The translations under genes were made by a program, and so were the position numbers. Positions 31,982-40,214 of a stretch of 64,000 nt of DNA are shown here, piece by piece. Every line of letters starts with the position of its first letter. Position 1 is the first letter of the stretch. The notes below the pieces were generated by a model. It was not told where the DNA came from. It made no database searches and saw only the letters and a list, made by a program, of their open reading frames with translations. The DNA is taken from contig NZ_GL891979.1 of the NCBI RefSeq assembly GCF_000213555.1, forward strand, positions 476,885-540,884, read 5' to 3'. This DNA comes from Dysgonomonas gadei ATCC BAA-286 (lineage in GTDB: Bacteria > Bacteroidota > Bacteroidia > Bacteroidales > Dysgonomonadaceae).

Positions 31982-33067
31982 ATGATGTTATATATAGATA
32001 GAAACAATTCTTCAGTTTTGTACAGATTTCTCATCGATCCTGGGTTTCGAATATGGAGGCACCTTATACTGATATTGAGTATTTCGATTATATCAATCAA
32101 CCAGGCATTTAGTGTATTCGATTACGGTATTGTTAAAAGCAGATCAGGTATATTCTTTCTTTGTATTATTTACATGATATCCTATTGTACAGTGGGATAC
32201 TTCAATCTATTTGTTTTAATTCCGAAATATTTTTTAAAGAAAAAATATATTTTGTTCTTGACCTTTATGTTATTATCAATGGCATTGTTATTGTTGGTTC
32301 AGTATAGTTTTGAATATCTCGCTTTATTATTCTTACAAACGGCTCCGGCACCGACCTCAATCTTCAACCCTGAGAATACTATGTTAATAGATATATCGTC
32401 TGCATTTATAACTATTACATTGTGTATTGCGGGTGCGTCTGTCAGTGTGTTAATTAAGCATTGGGTGATAGATAATCAACGTATTTCCCGTCTCGAAAAA
32501 GAACATATACAGTCAGAATTGGAACAACTGAAAGATCAGATAACACCTGATTTTTTATTTAAAATACTCAATCGTACAAGTGTTTTAGTAAAATCCGAAC
32601 CGAAGAAAGCTAATGAAATGCTGATGAAATTGAGTATGATACTCCGTTATCAATTATACGACTGTGGCAGAGATAAGGTTTTATTGAATTCGGAAATAAA
32701 TTTTATTCAGAATTATTTGAATTTACGACACTTGTTTTGTGATGACTTCATGTTCGAAGTTGTAATAGAAGGAAATGTTAACAGGACATTCCTTCCCCCA
32801 CTTTTATTTATACCTTTTGTTCAAAATAGTATTAGTCATATATCAAAAGGGGAAGGGGGAAATTATCTATTGAAGGTTCGTTTTGAAGCAATTAGTAATA
32901 CCATCAACTTTTGGTGTAACAGTACTAATGAAGTATCAGTAAATAGTCCTGATTTGTTAAATATCAAACGACGTCTCAATCTCTTATTCCCCGACAAATA
33001 TTCTTTAAATATTGTCAACTCCGGAAATGAAAGTAACATGATAAAATTAGAATTGAACTTAGAATAA
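31982..33067 (+). CDS. Degenerate LytS-type sensor kinase (probable pseudokinase)
   Basis: The 361-residue product has four transmembrane helices (about 28-45, 58-80, 88-118, 134-160), a short coiled coil (RLEKEHIQSELEQLKDQ) and the His_kinase (LytS) plus HATPase layout. The H-box reads ITPDFLFKILN: the phospho-acceptor histidine is Asp190. The N-box is PFVQNSISH (Glu replaced by Gln) and the glycine loop is lost (NSPDLLNIKRRL instead of GGLGLINIRRRL in the next gene). The frame is intact throughout. It is immediately followed (zero gap) by a paralogous kinase with all motifs present. The likely role is a regulatory partner or sensor subunit of that kinase; autophosphorylation is not expected. 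Confidence 0.88.
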   Translation: MMLYIDRNNSSVLYRFLIDPGFRIWRHLILILSISIISINQAFSVFDYGIVKSRSGIFFLCIIYMISYCTVGYFNLFVLIPKYFLKKKYILFLTFMLLSMALLLLVQYSFEYLALLFLQTAPAPTSIFNPENTMLIDISSAFITITLCIAGASVSVLIKHWVIDNQRISRLEKEHIQSELEQLKDQITPDFLFKILNRTSVLVKSEPKKANEMLMKLSMILRYQLYDCGRDKVLLNSEINFIQNYLNLRHLFCDDFMFEVVIEGNVNRTFLPPLLFIPFVQNSISHISKGEGGNYLLKVRFEAISNTINFWCNSTNEVSVNSPDLLNIKRRLNLLFPDKYSLNIVNSGNESNMIKLELNLE

Positions 33068-34141
33068 ATGAATAAATTAAAAATAGCGGATGACATAATT
33101 CCTGCGCTTCTGGTAGATTCTCGTTTCAGAATTTGCAGGCATATATTACTATTCATTATCATATCGGTAATTACACTCAACTTTATTTGGTATATACCTG
33201 AAAAATATACAGTTAATTTCAGTATGCTTTATGGCTGGATAATCTACATGCTGGTATTTGTCGGCGCGATATATGCTAACTTATATATTTTTGTTCCTTA
33301 TTTGCTCTTGAAAAACAGGCTCCTGTTATATCTGCTTTCGCTGATATTTATGGTATTCCTTACTTTATTTTGCATATTATTTGTACAGCAATATTTTTTC
33401 AAAATAAATAACATGGTGGAAACGGAAAAACAAGTGCTTTCCATTGATATACTTAACATTTCATCAGCAATAGTAGCTTTCAGTCTGTTATTTATGGGGA
33501 CGACAGCATTTTTTCTCCTGAAAAATTGGATAACTTATAACCAACATATAGATGAACTGGAATCTGCAACACTCAATTCTGAACTGAAAATACTCAAGAG
33601 TCAAATCAATCCGCATTTTTTGTTTAATATGCTCAATAATGCCAATATTATGGTGGATGAAGATCCCGATACGGCATCGGAAATACTGACTAAACTGGAA
33701 GACATGTTACGTTACCAGATAGATGACAGTTCGAAAGATAAAGTATCTCTGAGTGCCGATATCCAATTTCTTACACGATTTCTTGATTTGGAAAAAACAC
33801 GTCGCGATTACTTTGGTTATACAATATCGGAAGAAGGGAATATAGGTGCAATAGAAGTTCCCCCATTGTTATTCATCCCGTTTGTGGAAAATGCAGTGAA
33901 GCATAATTCGGATAGCGACAACGCTTCCTACGTGCATTTACACTTCAATGTAGATCATGGCTGTTTATATTTCATTTGTGAAAATTCAAAACCGAAGAAA
34001 CCGGAGGAAAGGGCAGTCGGAGGATTGGGACTGATAAATATTCGCCGTCGCCTCGACCTTTTGTATGGTAAAAATTATGCATTGGAAATAAACATTACAG
34101 ACTCAACATATACTGTAAACCTTCAACTGAATTTATTATAA
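33068..34141 (+). CDS. LytS-type sensor histidine kinase
   Basis: The 357-residue product has four transmembrane helices in the first 165 residues, a helical linker (DELESATLNSELKILKSQ), the H-box INPHFLFNMLN with His183, an N-box PFVENAVKHNS and a glycine loop VGGLGLINIRRRL. All catalytic features are present, unlike the preceding paralogue. It starts the codon after the pseudokinase stop and is 20 bases before the LytTR regulator, so the three genes form one operon. It should phosphorylate Asp53 of that regulator. The N-terminal signal is unknown; iron or receptor occupancy is suggested by the flanking TonB genes. Confidence 0.93.
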   Translation: MNKLKIADDIIPALLVDSRFRICRHILLFIIISVITLNFIWYIPEKYTVNFSMLYGWIIYMLVFVGAIYANLYIFVPYLLLKNRLLLYLLSLIFMVFLTLFCILFVQQYFFKINNMVETEKQVLSIDILNISSAIVAFSLLFMGTTAFFLLKNWITYNQHIDELESATLNSELKILKSQINPHFLFNMLNNANIMVDEDPDTASEILTKLEDMLRYQIDDSSKDKVSLSADIQFLTRFLDLEKTRRDYFGYTISEEGNIGAIEVPPLLFIPFVENAVKHNSDSDNASYVHLHFNVDHGCLYFICENSKPKKPEERAVGGLGLINIRRRLDLLYGKNYALEINITDSTYTVNLQLNLL

Positions 34142-34161
34142 ATACTAAAATTACACGGAAT

Positions 34162-34875
34162 ATGAAATGTATTATAGTCGATGATGAGCCGATAGCTCGC
34201 AAAGGAATCAAAAATCTGGTAGATCAGGTTCCGCAACTGGAACTCCTGGATAGTTTCAATAGTGCTGAGGCTGCCTCTCTATTTTTGTTGAACAATCCGG
34301 TTAACCTGATTTTTCTTGATATACATATGTCCGGAATTACCGGAATAGAGTTTGCGAAAAATGTAAATAAAAATACATTGATTATTTTCACAACAGCCTA
34401 TTCGGAATATGCATTGGATAGTTATGAGGTGGAAGCCATCGATTACCTGGTGAAACCAATCGAAGGTGAAAGGTTCAGGAAAGCAGTTGATAAGGCTATC
34501 GCATATCACACACTGTTAGTTTCGGAAGAAAAGAAGAGTGTGGAAAATGTAGAGGATGAATATATATTTGTGAAATCGGACAGGAAGTATTTTAAGGTAA
34601 ATCTTTCGGATATTCTTTTTATAGAAGGATTGAAGGACTATGTAATTATCCAGCTTGACGGACAACGTATAATAACGAAACTTAACCTGAAGACTATGCA
34701 TGACCTATTGCCTAAAACAATATTTCTGAGAGTGAACAGATCGTATATTGTAAATATCAATAAAATTGATTCTTTTGATAATAACGATGTTTTCATTAAA
34801 ACATATGAAATTGCAATTGGGAATACTTACAGAGAATCTTTTTTTAACGATTTTATATCAAAAAAGAGTAAGTGA
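34162..34875 (+). CDS. LytTR-family response regulator
   Basis: The 237-residue product has a receiver domain (1-120) with acidic pair DD at 7-8, phospho-acceptor Asp53 (LIFLDIHMSG), Thr in FTTAYSEYA and Lys in YLVKP. A LytTR DNA-binding domain follows at about 133-235 (KYFKVNLSDILFIEGLKDYV, then FLRVNRSYIVNINKI). It is co-transcribed with the pseudokinase and kinase. LytTR proteins usually bind upstream of nearby genes; the XusA-like receptor gene 268 bases downstream, with its 40-base conserved upstream motif, is the best candidate target. Confidence 0.93.
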   Translation: MKCIIVDDEPIARKGIKNLVDQVPQLELLDSFNSAEAASLFLLNNPVNLIFLDIHMSGITGIEFAKNVNKNTLIIFTTAYSEYALDSYEVEAIDYLVKPIEGERFRKAVDKAIAYHTLLVSEEKKSVENVEDEYIFVKSDRKYFKVNLSDILFIEGLKDYVIIQLDGQRIITKLNLKTMHDLLPKTIFLRVNRSYIVNINKIDSFDNNDVFIKTYEIAIGNTYRESFFNDFISKKSK

Positions 34876-35000
34876 AATTCCGTCAGAAGAATATTCAATG
34901 TAATAACGATTAATTAGTATAATATTTAGATCGGAGTTAACTTGTTGTTAAATAGATGTTAGTACTGAAATTTACTCATAATAAATACTCATACTATTTA

Positions 35001-35040
35001 GGTATTAAATGCACTATAAATACCTATTTGTGGTGATTGT
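35001..35040 (+). promoter_or_regulatory. Conserved 40-base motif upstream of the XusA-like receptor
   Basis: GGTATTAAATG (35001-35011), exactly 20 bases, then GGTGATTGT (35032-35040). The same words at the same spacing occur at 44530-44569 upstream of the other siderophore receptor. This copy also contains a perfect 8-bp inverted repeat TAGGTATT/AATACCTA (34999-35006 and 35019-35026). It lies about 60 to 100 bases before the start codon and is a likely operator or promoter shared by a regulon. Confidence 0.6.
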
Positions 35041-35143
35041 GAGGAGAGAGGCTGTATATTACTTTTACGCGTTCGAAAATGAAAGATAAATTCTTTCAGA
35101 AATGATATTCGCACATAAATTAAAACAGACTCTAACAACAACA

Positions 35144-37561
35144 ATGAGTAATAAACTATCCGGAGCTAACTTTTTATGCTCCTTGCTTTTATTGTTTTTT
35201 ATAAGCAATACATTAAATATATCGGCCCAGCAATCAAAAAGTGGAACTATCACCGGACGTGTAACAGATTCACAGAAAAAAGCTGTTTATTCGATAGCTA
35301 TATCGGTAGAAGGAACCACAATTGGTGAATATACAGATGAAAAAGGAGATTTCAAGCTGGTCAATGTTCCATCAGGAAATCGAATTATTGTAGTATCGGG
35401 AGTGGGGACAAAGACGATCAGAGTAAAGGTATTGGTTGAGCCGGGTAAAACTACCCGTGTCCCTGATATTGAAATAGACAATTCCGTAGAATTACATGAA
35501 GTAGCTGTAGAAGGGAAAACCGAAGCCCGCCAGAAGCAGGAGCAGGCCTATGCTATAACTGTGGTCGACCTTAAAAAGTCATACAATACTGTAGCCCCTC
35601 TGAGTAAGATGCTGAGCAATATCTCAAGTGTCCGTATCCGGGAAGACGGAGGAGTAGGGTCTAACTACAACTTCAGTCTCAATGGCTTTTCAGGAAATCA
35701 GGTGAAATTCTTTCTGGATGGGATTCCGATGGATAACTTCGGCTCTTCGTTCAATCTGAGTAATATCTCTGTGAATATGGCAGAGCGTATCGAAGTTTAT
35801 AAAGGTGTCCTGCCTGTAAGCCTAGGCGCCGATGCCTTGGGCGGAGCGGTGAATATCATCAGTCGCAAAGATGCCAACTATCTGGATGCATCATACTCTA
35901 TCGGGTCATTCAATACGCACCGGATATCTCTGAATGGAGCTTATACTGACCTGAAAACAGGCTTTACCGTCCGCGCCAATACATTCTTCAATTACTCGGA
36001 TAACGACTATAAGGTATTCGCACCTATTAAGGATTTGAGTAACGGAAAAACAGTCGAAGAACGATGGGTGAAACGTTTCCATGACGATTATCAGTCGATG
36101 GGGATAAAATTTGAAACAGGGATAACCAATAAATCATATGCTGATTATTTATTAGCCGGAGTAATACTTTCCAAGAACGATAAAGATGTACAAACCGGTG
36201 CTGTGATAGATGCTGTATACGGTGGCGTAAAATCCAAAAGTGAGTCGATGATACCGTCTATCCGCTACAAAAAGGATGATCTGTTTGTTGAAGGCTTATC
36301 CGCTTCATTCTATGGAGCATACAGTATGGTCAACTCATTCAGCACAGATACTCTGGCGCGTAACTATAATTGGCTGGGCGAATGGGAGCCTTCCGATACA
36401 AAGGGCGAACGGGGAACTAATTCCTATACCGATTCCAAAATAAGGAATAGGGAGTGGGTCGCCAATGCCAATATCAGCTATATGATAGATAATCATCAGT
36501 CTGTTACACTCAATCATGTGTTTTCATCTTTAAACCGGAAAATTCATGATAAGGTCGATCCTGACAATGAATCGAACAAGATACCTCAAAAGTTGACGAA
36601 GAATATAACAGGTCTGGGCTGGCAGGTAAAATATGACAGATGGAATGCCAATGTCTTCACTAAACTATACAGTACAAACAGTTCTACCTATAAGATAGTG
36701 AATCAGTATATGACAGATGAAAGGCTTGATAAAGTAGATGATGATAAAACAAATGTTGGATATGGAGCTGCATTTACTTATTTTATTTTACCCAAGTTAC
36801 AGGCTAAATTTTCTTATGAAAAGGCTTACCGCTTGCCGGAAAGCACCGAAATGTTCGGTGACGGACTTAATCAGTTGCGTAATCCCGATCTGAAACCGGA
36901 GAGTAGTAATAATGCGAATCTTGGTTTTATATTCGAACAGAATTTAAAAGAACATACTATCTTCCTCGAAGGTAACTTTATATACAGGGATACGAAAGAC
37001 TTTATATTAAAGGACCTGACAGAAGCCTCGGCTGTTACCGGTTATAAAAATATGGGGAAAGTTCTTACCAAAGGTGTAGAGGGCGGAATAAAGTATCAAT
37101 GGAAAAACCGCCTTCATGCGGGAGCTAATCTGACTTATCAGGACATAAAGGATAATCAGAAGTATGAAGAGAATACAGGCACTTATGTAGGAAACGGAAA
37201 ATCCGAGAATCTCAATTATAAGCGTCGCCTGCCTAATATCCCGTACTTTTTCGGTCATGGAGATATAGGCGTGCAGTTTCAGAATATAGGGCTAAAAGAT
37301 TCAGAATTGTCTTTAGACTATTCGATCAATTATATGTGGAAGTATTATCTGTCTTTTCCCGGTCTTGGGGCAAAGTCGACCAAAGATGTAATTCCCGAAC
37401 AGACTTCGCATGATATCTCCCTGGGCTACACGATGCAGAACGGGCGTTATAGCGTTATGCTGGAATGTACGAATTTCACGGATGAAAAATTATATGATAA
37501 CTACAGATTACAGAAGCCGGGTAGGGCATTTAATCTGAAATTCCGTTATTTCCTGAAATAA
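35144..37561 (+). CDS. XusA-like TonB-dependent siderophore receptor
   Basis: From ATG 35144 the product is 805 residues with a normal signal peptide ending NISAQ; ATG 35102 would add 14 residues before an already complete signal. It has a carboxypeptidase-like domain (about 20-110, TGRVTDSQKKAVYSIAISV), a plug (about 120-245, with VKFFLDGIPMDNFGSSF and ERIEVYKGVLPVSLGADALG) and a barrel ending KFRYFLK. The next gene, 27 bases on, is a DUF4374 lipoprotein, the receptor-lipoprotein arrangement of XusA/XusB, a xenosiderophore uptake system described in Bacteroides thetaiotaomicron. The substrate here is not certain. Confidence 0.82.
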   Translation: MSNKLSGANFLCSLLLLFFISNTLNISAQQSKSGTITGRVTDSQKKAVYSIAISVEGTTIGEYTDEKGDFKLVNVPSGNRIIVVSGVGTKTIRVKVLVEPGKTTRVPDIEIDNSVELHEVAVEGKTEARQKQEQAYAITVVDLKKSYNTVAPLSKMLSNISSVRIREDGGVGSNYNFSLNGFSGNQVKFFLDGIPMDNFGSSFNLSNISVNMAERIEVYKGVLPVSLGADALGGAVNIISRKDANYLDASYSIGSFNTHRISLNGAYTDLKTGFTVRANTFFNYSDNDYKVFAPIKDLSNGKTVEERWVKRFHDDYQSMGIKFETGITNKSYADYLLAGVILSKNDKDVQTGAVIDAVYGGVKSKSESMIPSIRYKKDDLFVEGLSASFYGAYSMVNSFSTDTLARNYNWLGEWEPSDTKGERGTNSYTDSKIRNREWVANANISYMIDNHQSVTLNHVFSSLNRKIHDKVDPDNESNKIPQKLTKNITGLGWQVKYDRWNANVFTKLYSTNSSTYKIVNQYMTDERLDKVDDDKTNVGYGAAFTYFILPKLQAKFSYEKAYRLPESTEMFGDGLNQLRNPDLKPESSNNANLGFIFEQNLKEHTIFLEGNFIYRDTKDFILKDLTEASAVTGYKNMGKVLTKGVEGGIKYQWKNRLHAGANLTYQDIKDNQKYEENTGTYVGNGKSENLNYKRRLPNIPYFFGHGDIGVQFQNIGLKDSELSLDYSINYMWKYYLSFPGLGAKSTKDVIPEQTSHDISLGYTMQNGRYSVMLECTNFTDEKLYDNYRLQKPGRAFNLKFRYFLK

Positions 37562-37588
37562 ACTAAACTATACAATCAGATCTACTTA

Positions 37589-38824
37589 ATGAAAACGAGC
37601 ATGAAATATATAAATAAAATTACAGCATATATAATTATAGGATGCATCGTCTTATTTGCTTCGGCATGCGACGGTGATGAATTTGGAACTGAAGAAATAC
37701 CTTTTGCGCCTTATGTCCTCAGTTTGGGTATTACATCCGGTGGTACAACTGCCTATTATCTCGTTACAGCGGAAGACCTGATGTCGGGGAATATCAATGC
37801 CGTAGGGAAAGGGATAGAGCAAAGCGGATTCCATGATTATGAGCAAGGCAATCAAACTATTTTTTGTGTAGGCGGTCTTGGAGTTACCAATACTACCGGA
37901 GTAGTAAGGGGAGGGGATGGTTACTTATTTGAAAAAGGTGAATTCACCTTCAATCAGTCCCTTAGTGCTTTTACACAGATTGACAATAATAGTATGATGG
38001 GAGTAGAAATTCCCGGTAATGCCGAAGAGGGAAGTAATATAACGTTTTATAATGTTGATATTAACAGCGTTGCTATTACCAGCCGCAAGACTGCTTCGAT
38101 AGCGCCTATTTCCCAATTCGAATGGCCGAGTATTACAGGACTGTGTATGAGCGGTAATAAGATTTACATGACTTACTTCCATATGAATCCGAAGACGTAT
38201 GAAACCAAATATACCGATACTACTTATGTCGCTGTATATTCTTATCCTGAAATGACATTGGACAAGGTGATGAAAGATACGCGTACAGGCCCGGCCGGAT
38301 CGTGGTATGCACATAACGGTATATTCAAGGTAGAATCGGGTGATATGTACATCATGTCCAATTCTGCAATTTCTAATGGATATTCACAGAGCACTAAGAA
38401 AGCCGGATTCTTGCGTATACCGGCAGGTACGACAGAGTTCGACGATTATTTCTTCGATTTCGAGACTAAGTCGGGAGGCTTGAAACCTGCCCATGTAAAG
38501 TATATTGGTGACGGTCTGGTATTCGCCGAGGTTAGTACTATCAATCCCCAGACAGCAAATGACAGATGGGGAGATAAATCACTGGCATGCTATATAATAG
38601 ATCTCAATAACCAGTCATTTAAAAAGATATCGGAGATTCCTGTACATGATGGGGATGGAGGACGCCGTTTTTCTGTCTTGGTTGATGGTGGATACGTTTA
38701 TTTCCCCGTAAAGGTGAAGGATGAAGGCGTCTATATTTATCGTATTGATCCTAAAACGGCGACAGCCCAACGGGGAGCTAAAGTTTCTACTAATTTTGTC
38801 GGTGGCTTTTTTAAACTTAATTGA
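37589..38824 (+). CDS. DUF4374 lipoprotein, XusB-like
   Basis: The 411-residue product has a lipobox LFASAC. The mature protein is a repeated beta-structure with the DUF4374 pattern: YVLSLGITSGGTTAYYLVTA, a GGLGVTN segment, SSITGLCMSGNKIYM-type blades and HVKYIGDGLVFAEVS near the end. In the Bacteroides xus system the DUF4374 protein XusB is a surface siderophore-binding lipoprotein working with a TonB receptor, and this gene follows directly on such a receptor. No PepSY reductase (XusC-like) follows here, but one occurs 8 kb away with another receptor. The family is clear; siderophore binding is by analogy. Confidence 0.82.
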   Translation: MKTSMKYINKITAYIIIGCIVLFASACDGDEFGTEEIPFAPYVLSLGITSGGTTAYYLVTAEDLMSGNINAVGKGIEQSGFHDYEQGNQTIFCVGGLGVTNTTGVVRGGDGYLFEKGEFTFNQSLSAFTQIDNNSMMGVEIPGNAEEGSNITFYNVDINSVAITSRKTASIAPISQFEWPSITGLCMSGNKIYMTYFHMNPKTYETKYTDTTYVAVYSYPEMTLDKVMKDTRTGPAGSWYAHNGIFKVESGDMYIMSNSAISNGYSQSTKKAGFLRIPAGTTEFDDYFFDFETKSGGLKPAHVKYIGDGLVFAEVSTINPQTANDRWGDKSLACYIIDLNNQSFKKISEIPVHDGDGGRRFSVLVDGGYVYFPVKVKDEGVYIYRIDPKTATAQRGAKVSTNFVGGFFKLN

Positions 38825-38849
38825 AATATTGTTTGATCTTTCTGATCCG

Positions 38850-38885
38850 ATAAACCTGAGATATGGGTGAATAAATCAGGTTTAT
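38850..38885 (+). terminator. Hairpin terminating the XusAB-like operon
   Basis: ATAAACCTGA pairs perfectly with TCAGGTTTAT (10 bp, 16-base loop). The following GTTGTTAAAT is only weakly T-rich, so termination may be partial. Confidence 0.6.
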
Positions 38886-38886
38886 G

Positions 38887-38916
38887 TTGTTAAATCGATT
38901 ATTAGTCTTACCTTTG
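38887..38916 (+). promoter_or_regulatory. Promoter of the DEAD-box helicase gene
   Basis: TTG (38887-38889), 19 bases, then TACCTTTG (38909-38916) is a close fit to the Bacteroidetes promoter. The leader would be about 100 bases, as is common for RNA helicase genes. Confidence 0.7.
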
Positions 38917-39021
38917 TGGCGCAAAATAATTTGTGTCGGTCCTATCCTGTGATTATTTCCCCCACAATTTTGCACATTAATAAATTAAAGATGACTGCTA
39001 AGAGAGCAGACTGAATATTAG

Positions 39022-40137
39022 ATGACATTTCAAGAATTAAATATCATAGAGCCGATATTAAGGGCTCTGCAAGAAAAAGGATATACAAATCCTACACCTA
39101 TACAAGAAGATGCAATCCCCGTAGTTCTCAAAAATCAAGATATGCTTGGCCTGGCGCAGACCGGAACAGGTAAAACGGCAGCATTCTCAATTCCGATTAT
39201 ACAACATTTATATCAGAATAAAATAAGCGGAAGGAAAAGAGAAATAAGGGCGTTGATTATCACCCCCACCCGTGAACTTGCAATTCAGATTAACGATTGC
39301 ATCAGGGAATATACCCTGTACACAGGATTACGCCATTGTGTGATATTCGGAGGTGTGAAGCAAAAGGCCCAGACAGATGAGCTGCATAAAGGCATCGACA
39401 TCCTCGTTGCTACGCCCGGACGGTTACTGGACTTAATGAATCAGGGCTTTGTAAGCCTGAATGCTATAACTCACTTTGTACTTGATGAAGCTGACCGTAT
39501 GCTGGATATGGGCTTTATACATGATATAAAGCGTTTATTGCCCAAACTGCCAAAGGATAAGCAGACTTTGTTTTTCTCGGCAACTATGCCTCCGGCTATA
39601 GCCGCACTTTCACGTTCTATATTAAGGAATCCTGTCAGGGTGGAAGTTGCTCCTGTTTCGTCCGTAGTGGACGTGATCGAACAAAGTGTTTACTTTGTAG
39701 AAAAGCAGGATAAGAAAGATTTGCTTATCAATTTACTGAAAAAAGATAAGAAACAATCGGTTCTGGTATTTTCCCGTACAAAGCATGGAGCCGATAAGAT
39801 AGCACGTCTGCTATGTAAAGCGGGAATTGGTAGTGAAGCCATTCACGGGAACAAATCGCAGAATGCGCGTCAAAGAGCATTAGCTAATTTCAAATCGCAT
39901 AAGACCCGCGTACTTATTGCTACTGATATTGCTGCCCGCGGAATAGATGTCAATCAGTTGGAACTGGTTATCAATTATGATTTGCCTGATGTCCCTGAAA
40001 CCTATGTGCACCGTATAGGACGTACAGGAAGGGCCGGTCATAGTGGTACGGCTCTTACATTCTGTGCTGAGGATGAACGTCCGATGCTTAAAGATATTCA
40101 AAAGCTGACAGGTATAGTATTGCCTGTAGCTATTTAA
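39022..40137 (+). CDS. DEAD-box ATP-dependent RNA helicase, RhlE-like
   Basis: The 371-residue product has every DEAD-box motif in order: Q motif (NPTPIQEDAIP), motif I AQTGTGKTAAF, Ia PTRELAIQ, Ib TPGRLLDL, II DEAD (LDEADRMLDMGF), III SAT, IV VLVFSRTKHG, V ATDIAARGID and VI YVHRIGRTGRAG. It lacks the basic C-terminal extension of larger RhlE proteins, so it is a minimal core helicase that unwinds RNA duplexes during ribosome assembly or RNA decay. It is a single gene with its own promoter and terminator, unrelated in function to its neighbours. Confidence 0.95.
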   Translation: MTFQELNIIEPILRALQEKGYTNPTPIQEDAIPVVLKNQDMLGLAQTGTGKTAAFSIPIIQHLYQNKISGRKREIRALIITPTRELAIQINDCIREYTLYTGLRHCVIFGGVKQKAQTDELHKGIDILVATPGRLLDLMNQGFVSLNAITHFVLDEADRMLDMGFIHDIKRLLPKLPKDKQTLFFSATMPPAIAALSRSILRNPVRVEVAPVSSVVDVIEQSVYFVEKQDKKDLLINLLKKDKKQSVLVFSRTKHGADKIARLLCKAGIGSEAIHGNKSQNARQRALANFKSHKTRVLIATDIAARGIDVNQLELVINYDLPDVPETYVHRIGRTGRAGHSGTALTFCAEDERPMLKDIQKLTGIVLPVAI

Positions 40138-40181
40138 AATGGATTTCCGGACAGGAGTCCGAAGATAAAACGAAAGATCAG

Positions 40182-40214
40182 GACTGGCTACTTAGATGTA
40201 ACCAGTCTTTTTTT
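40182..40214 (+). terminator. Terminator of the helicase gene, overlapping the otsAB 3' end
   Basis: GACTGG pairs with CCAGTC, with an inner TAC/GTA pairing, followed by seven T. It overlaps the end of the convergent trehalose gene. Confidence 0.85.

Noticed and set aside
31982..33067. Pseudokinase as a simple pseudogene
   Set aside because: It is full length with no frameshift or stop, its membrane segments are intact, and it abuts the next gene exactly; a functional non-catalytic protein is more likely.
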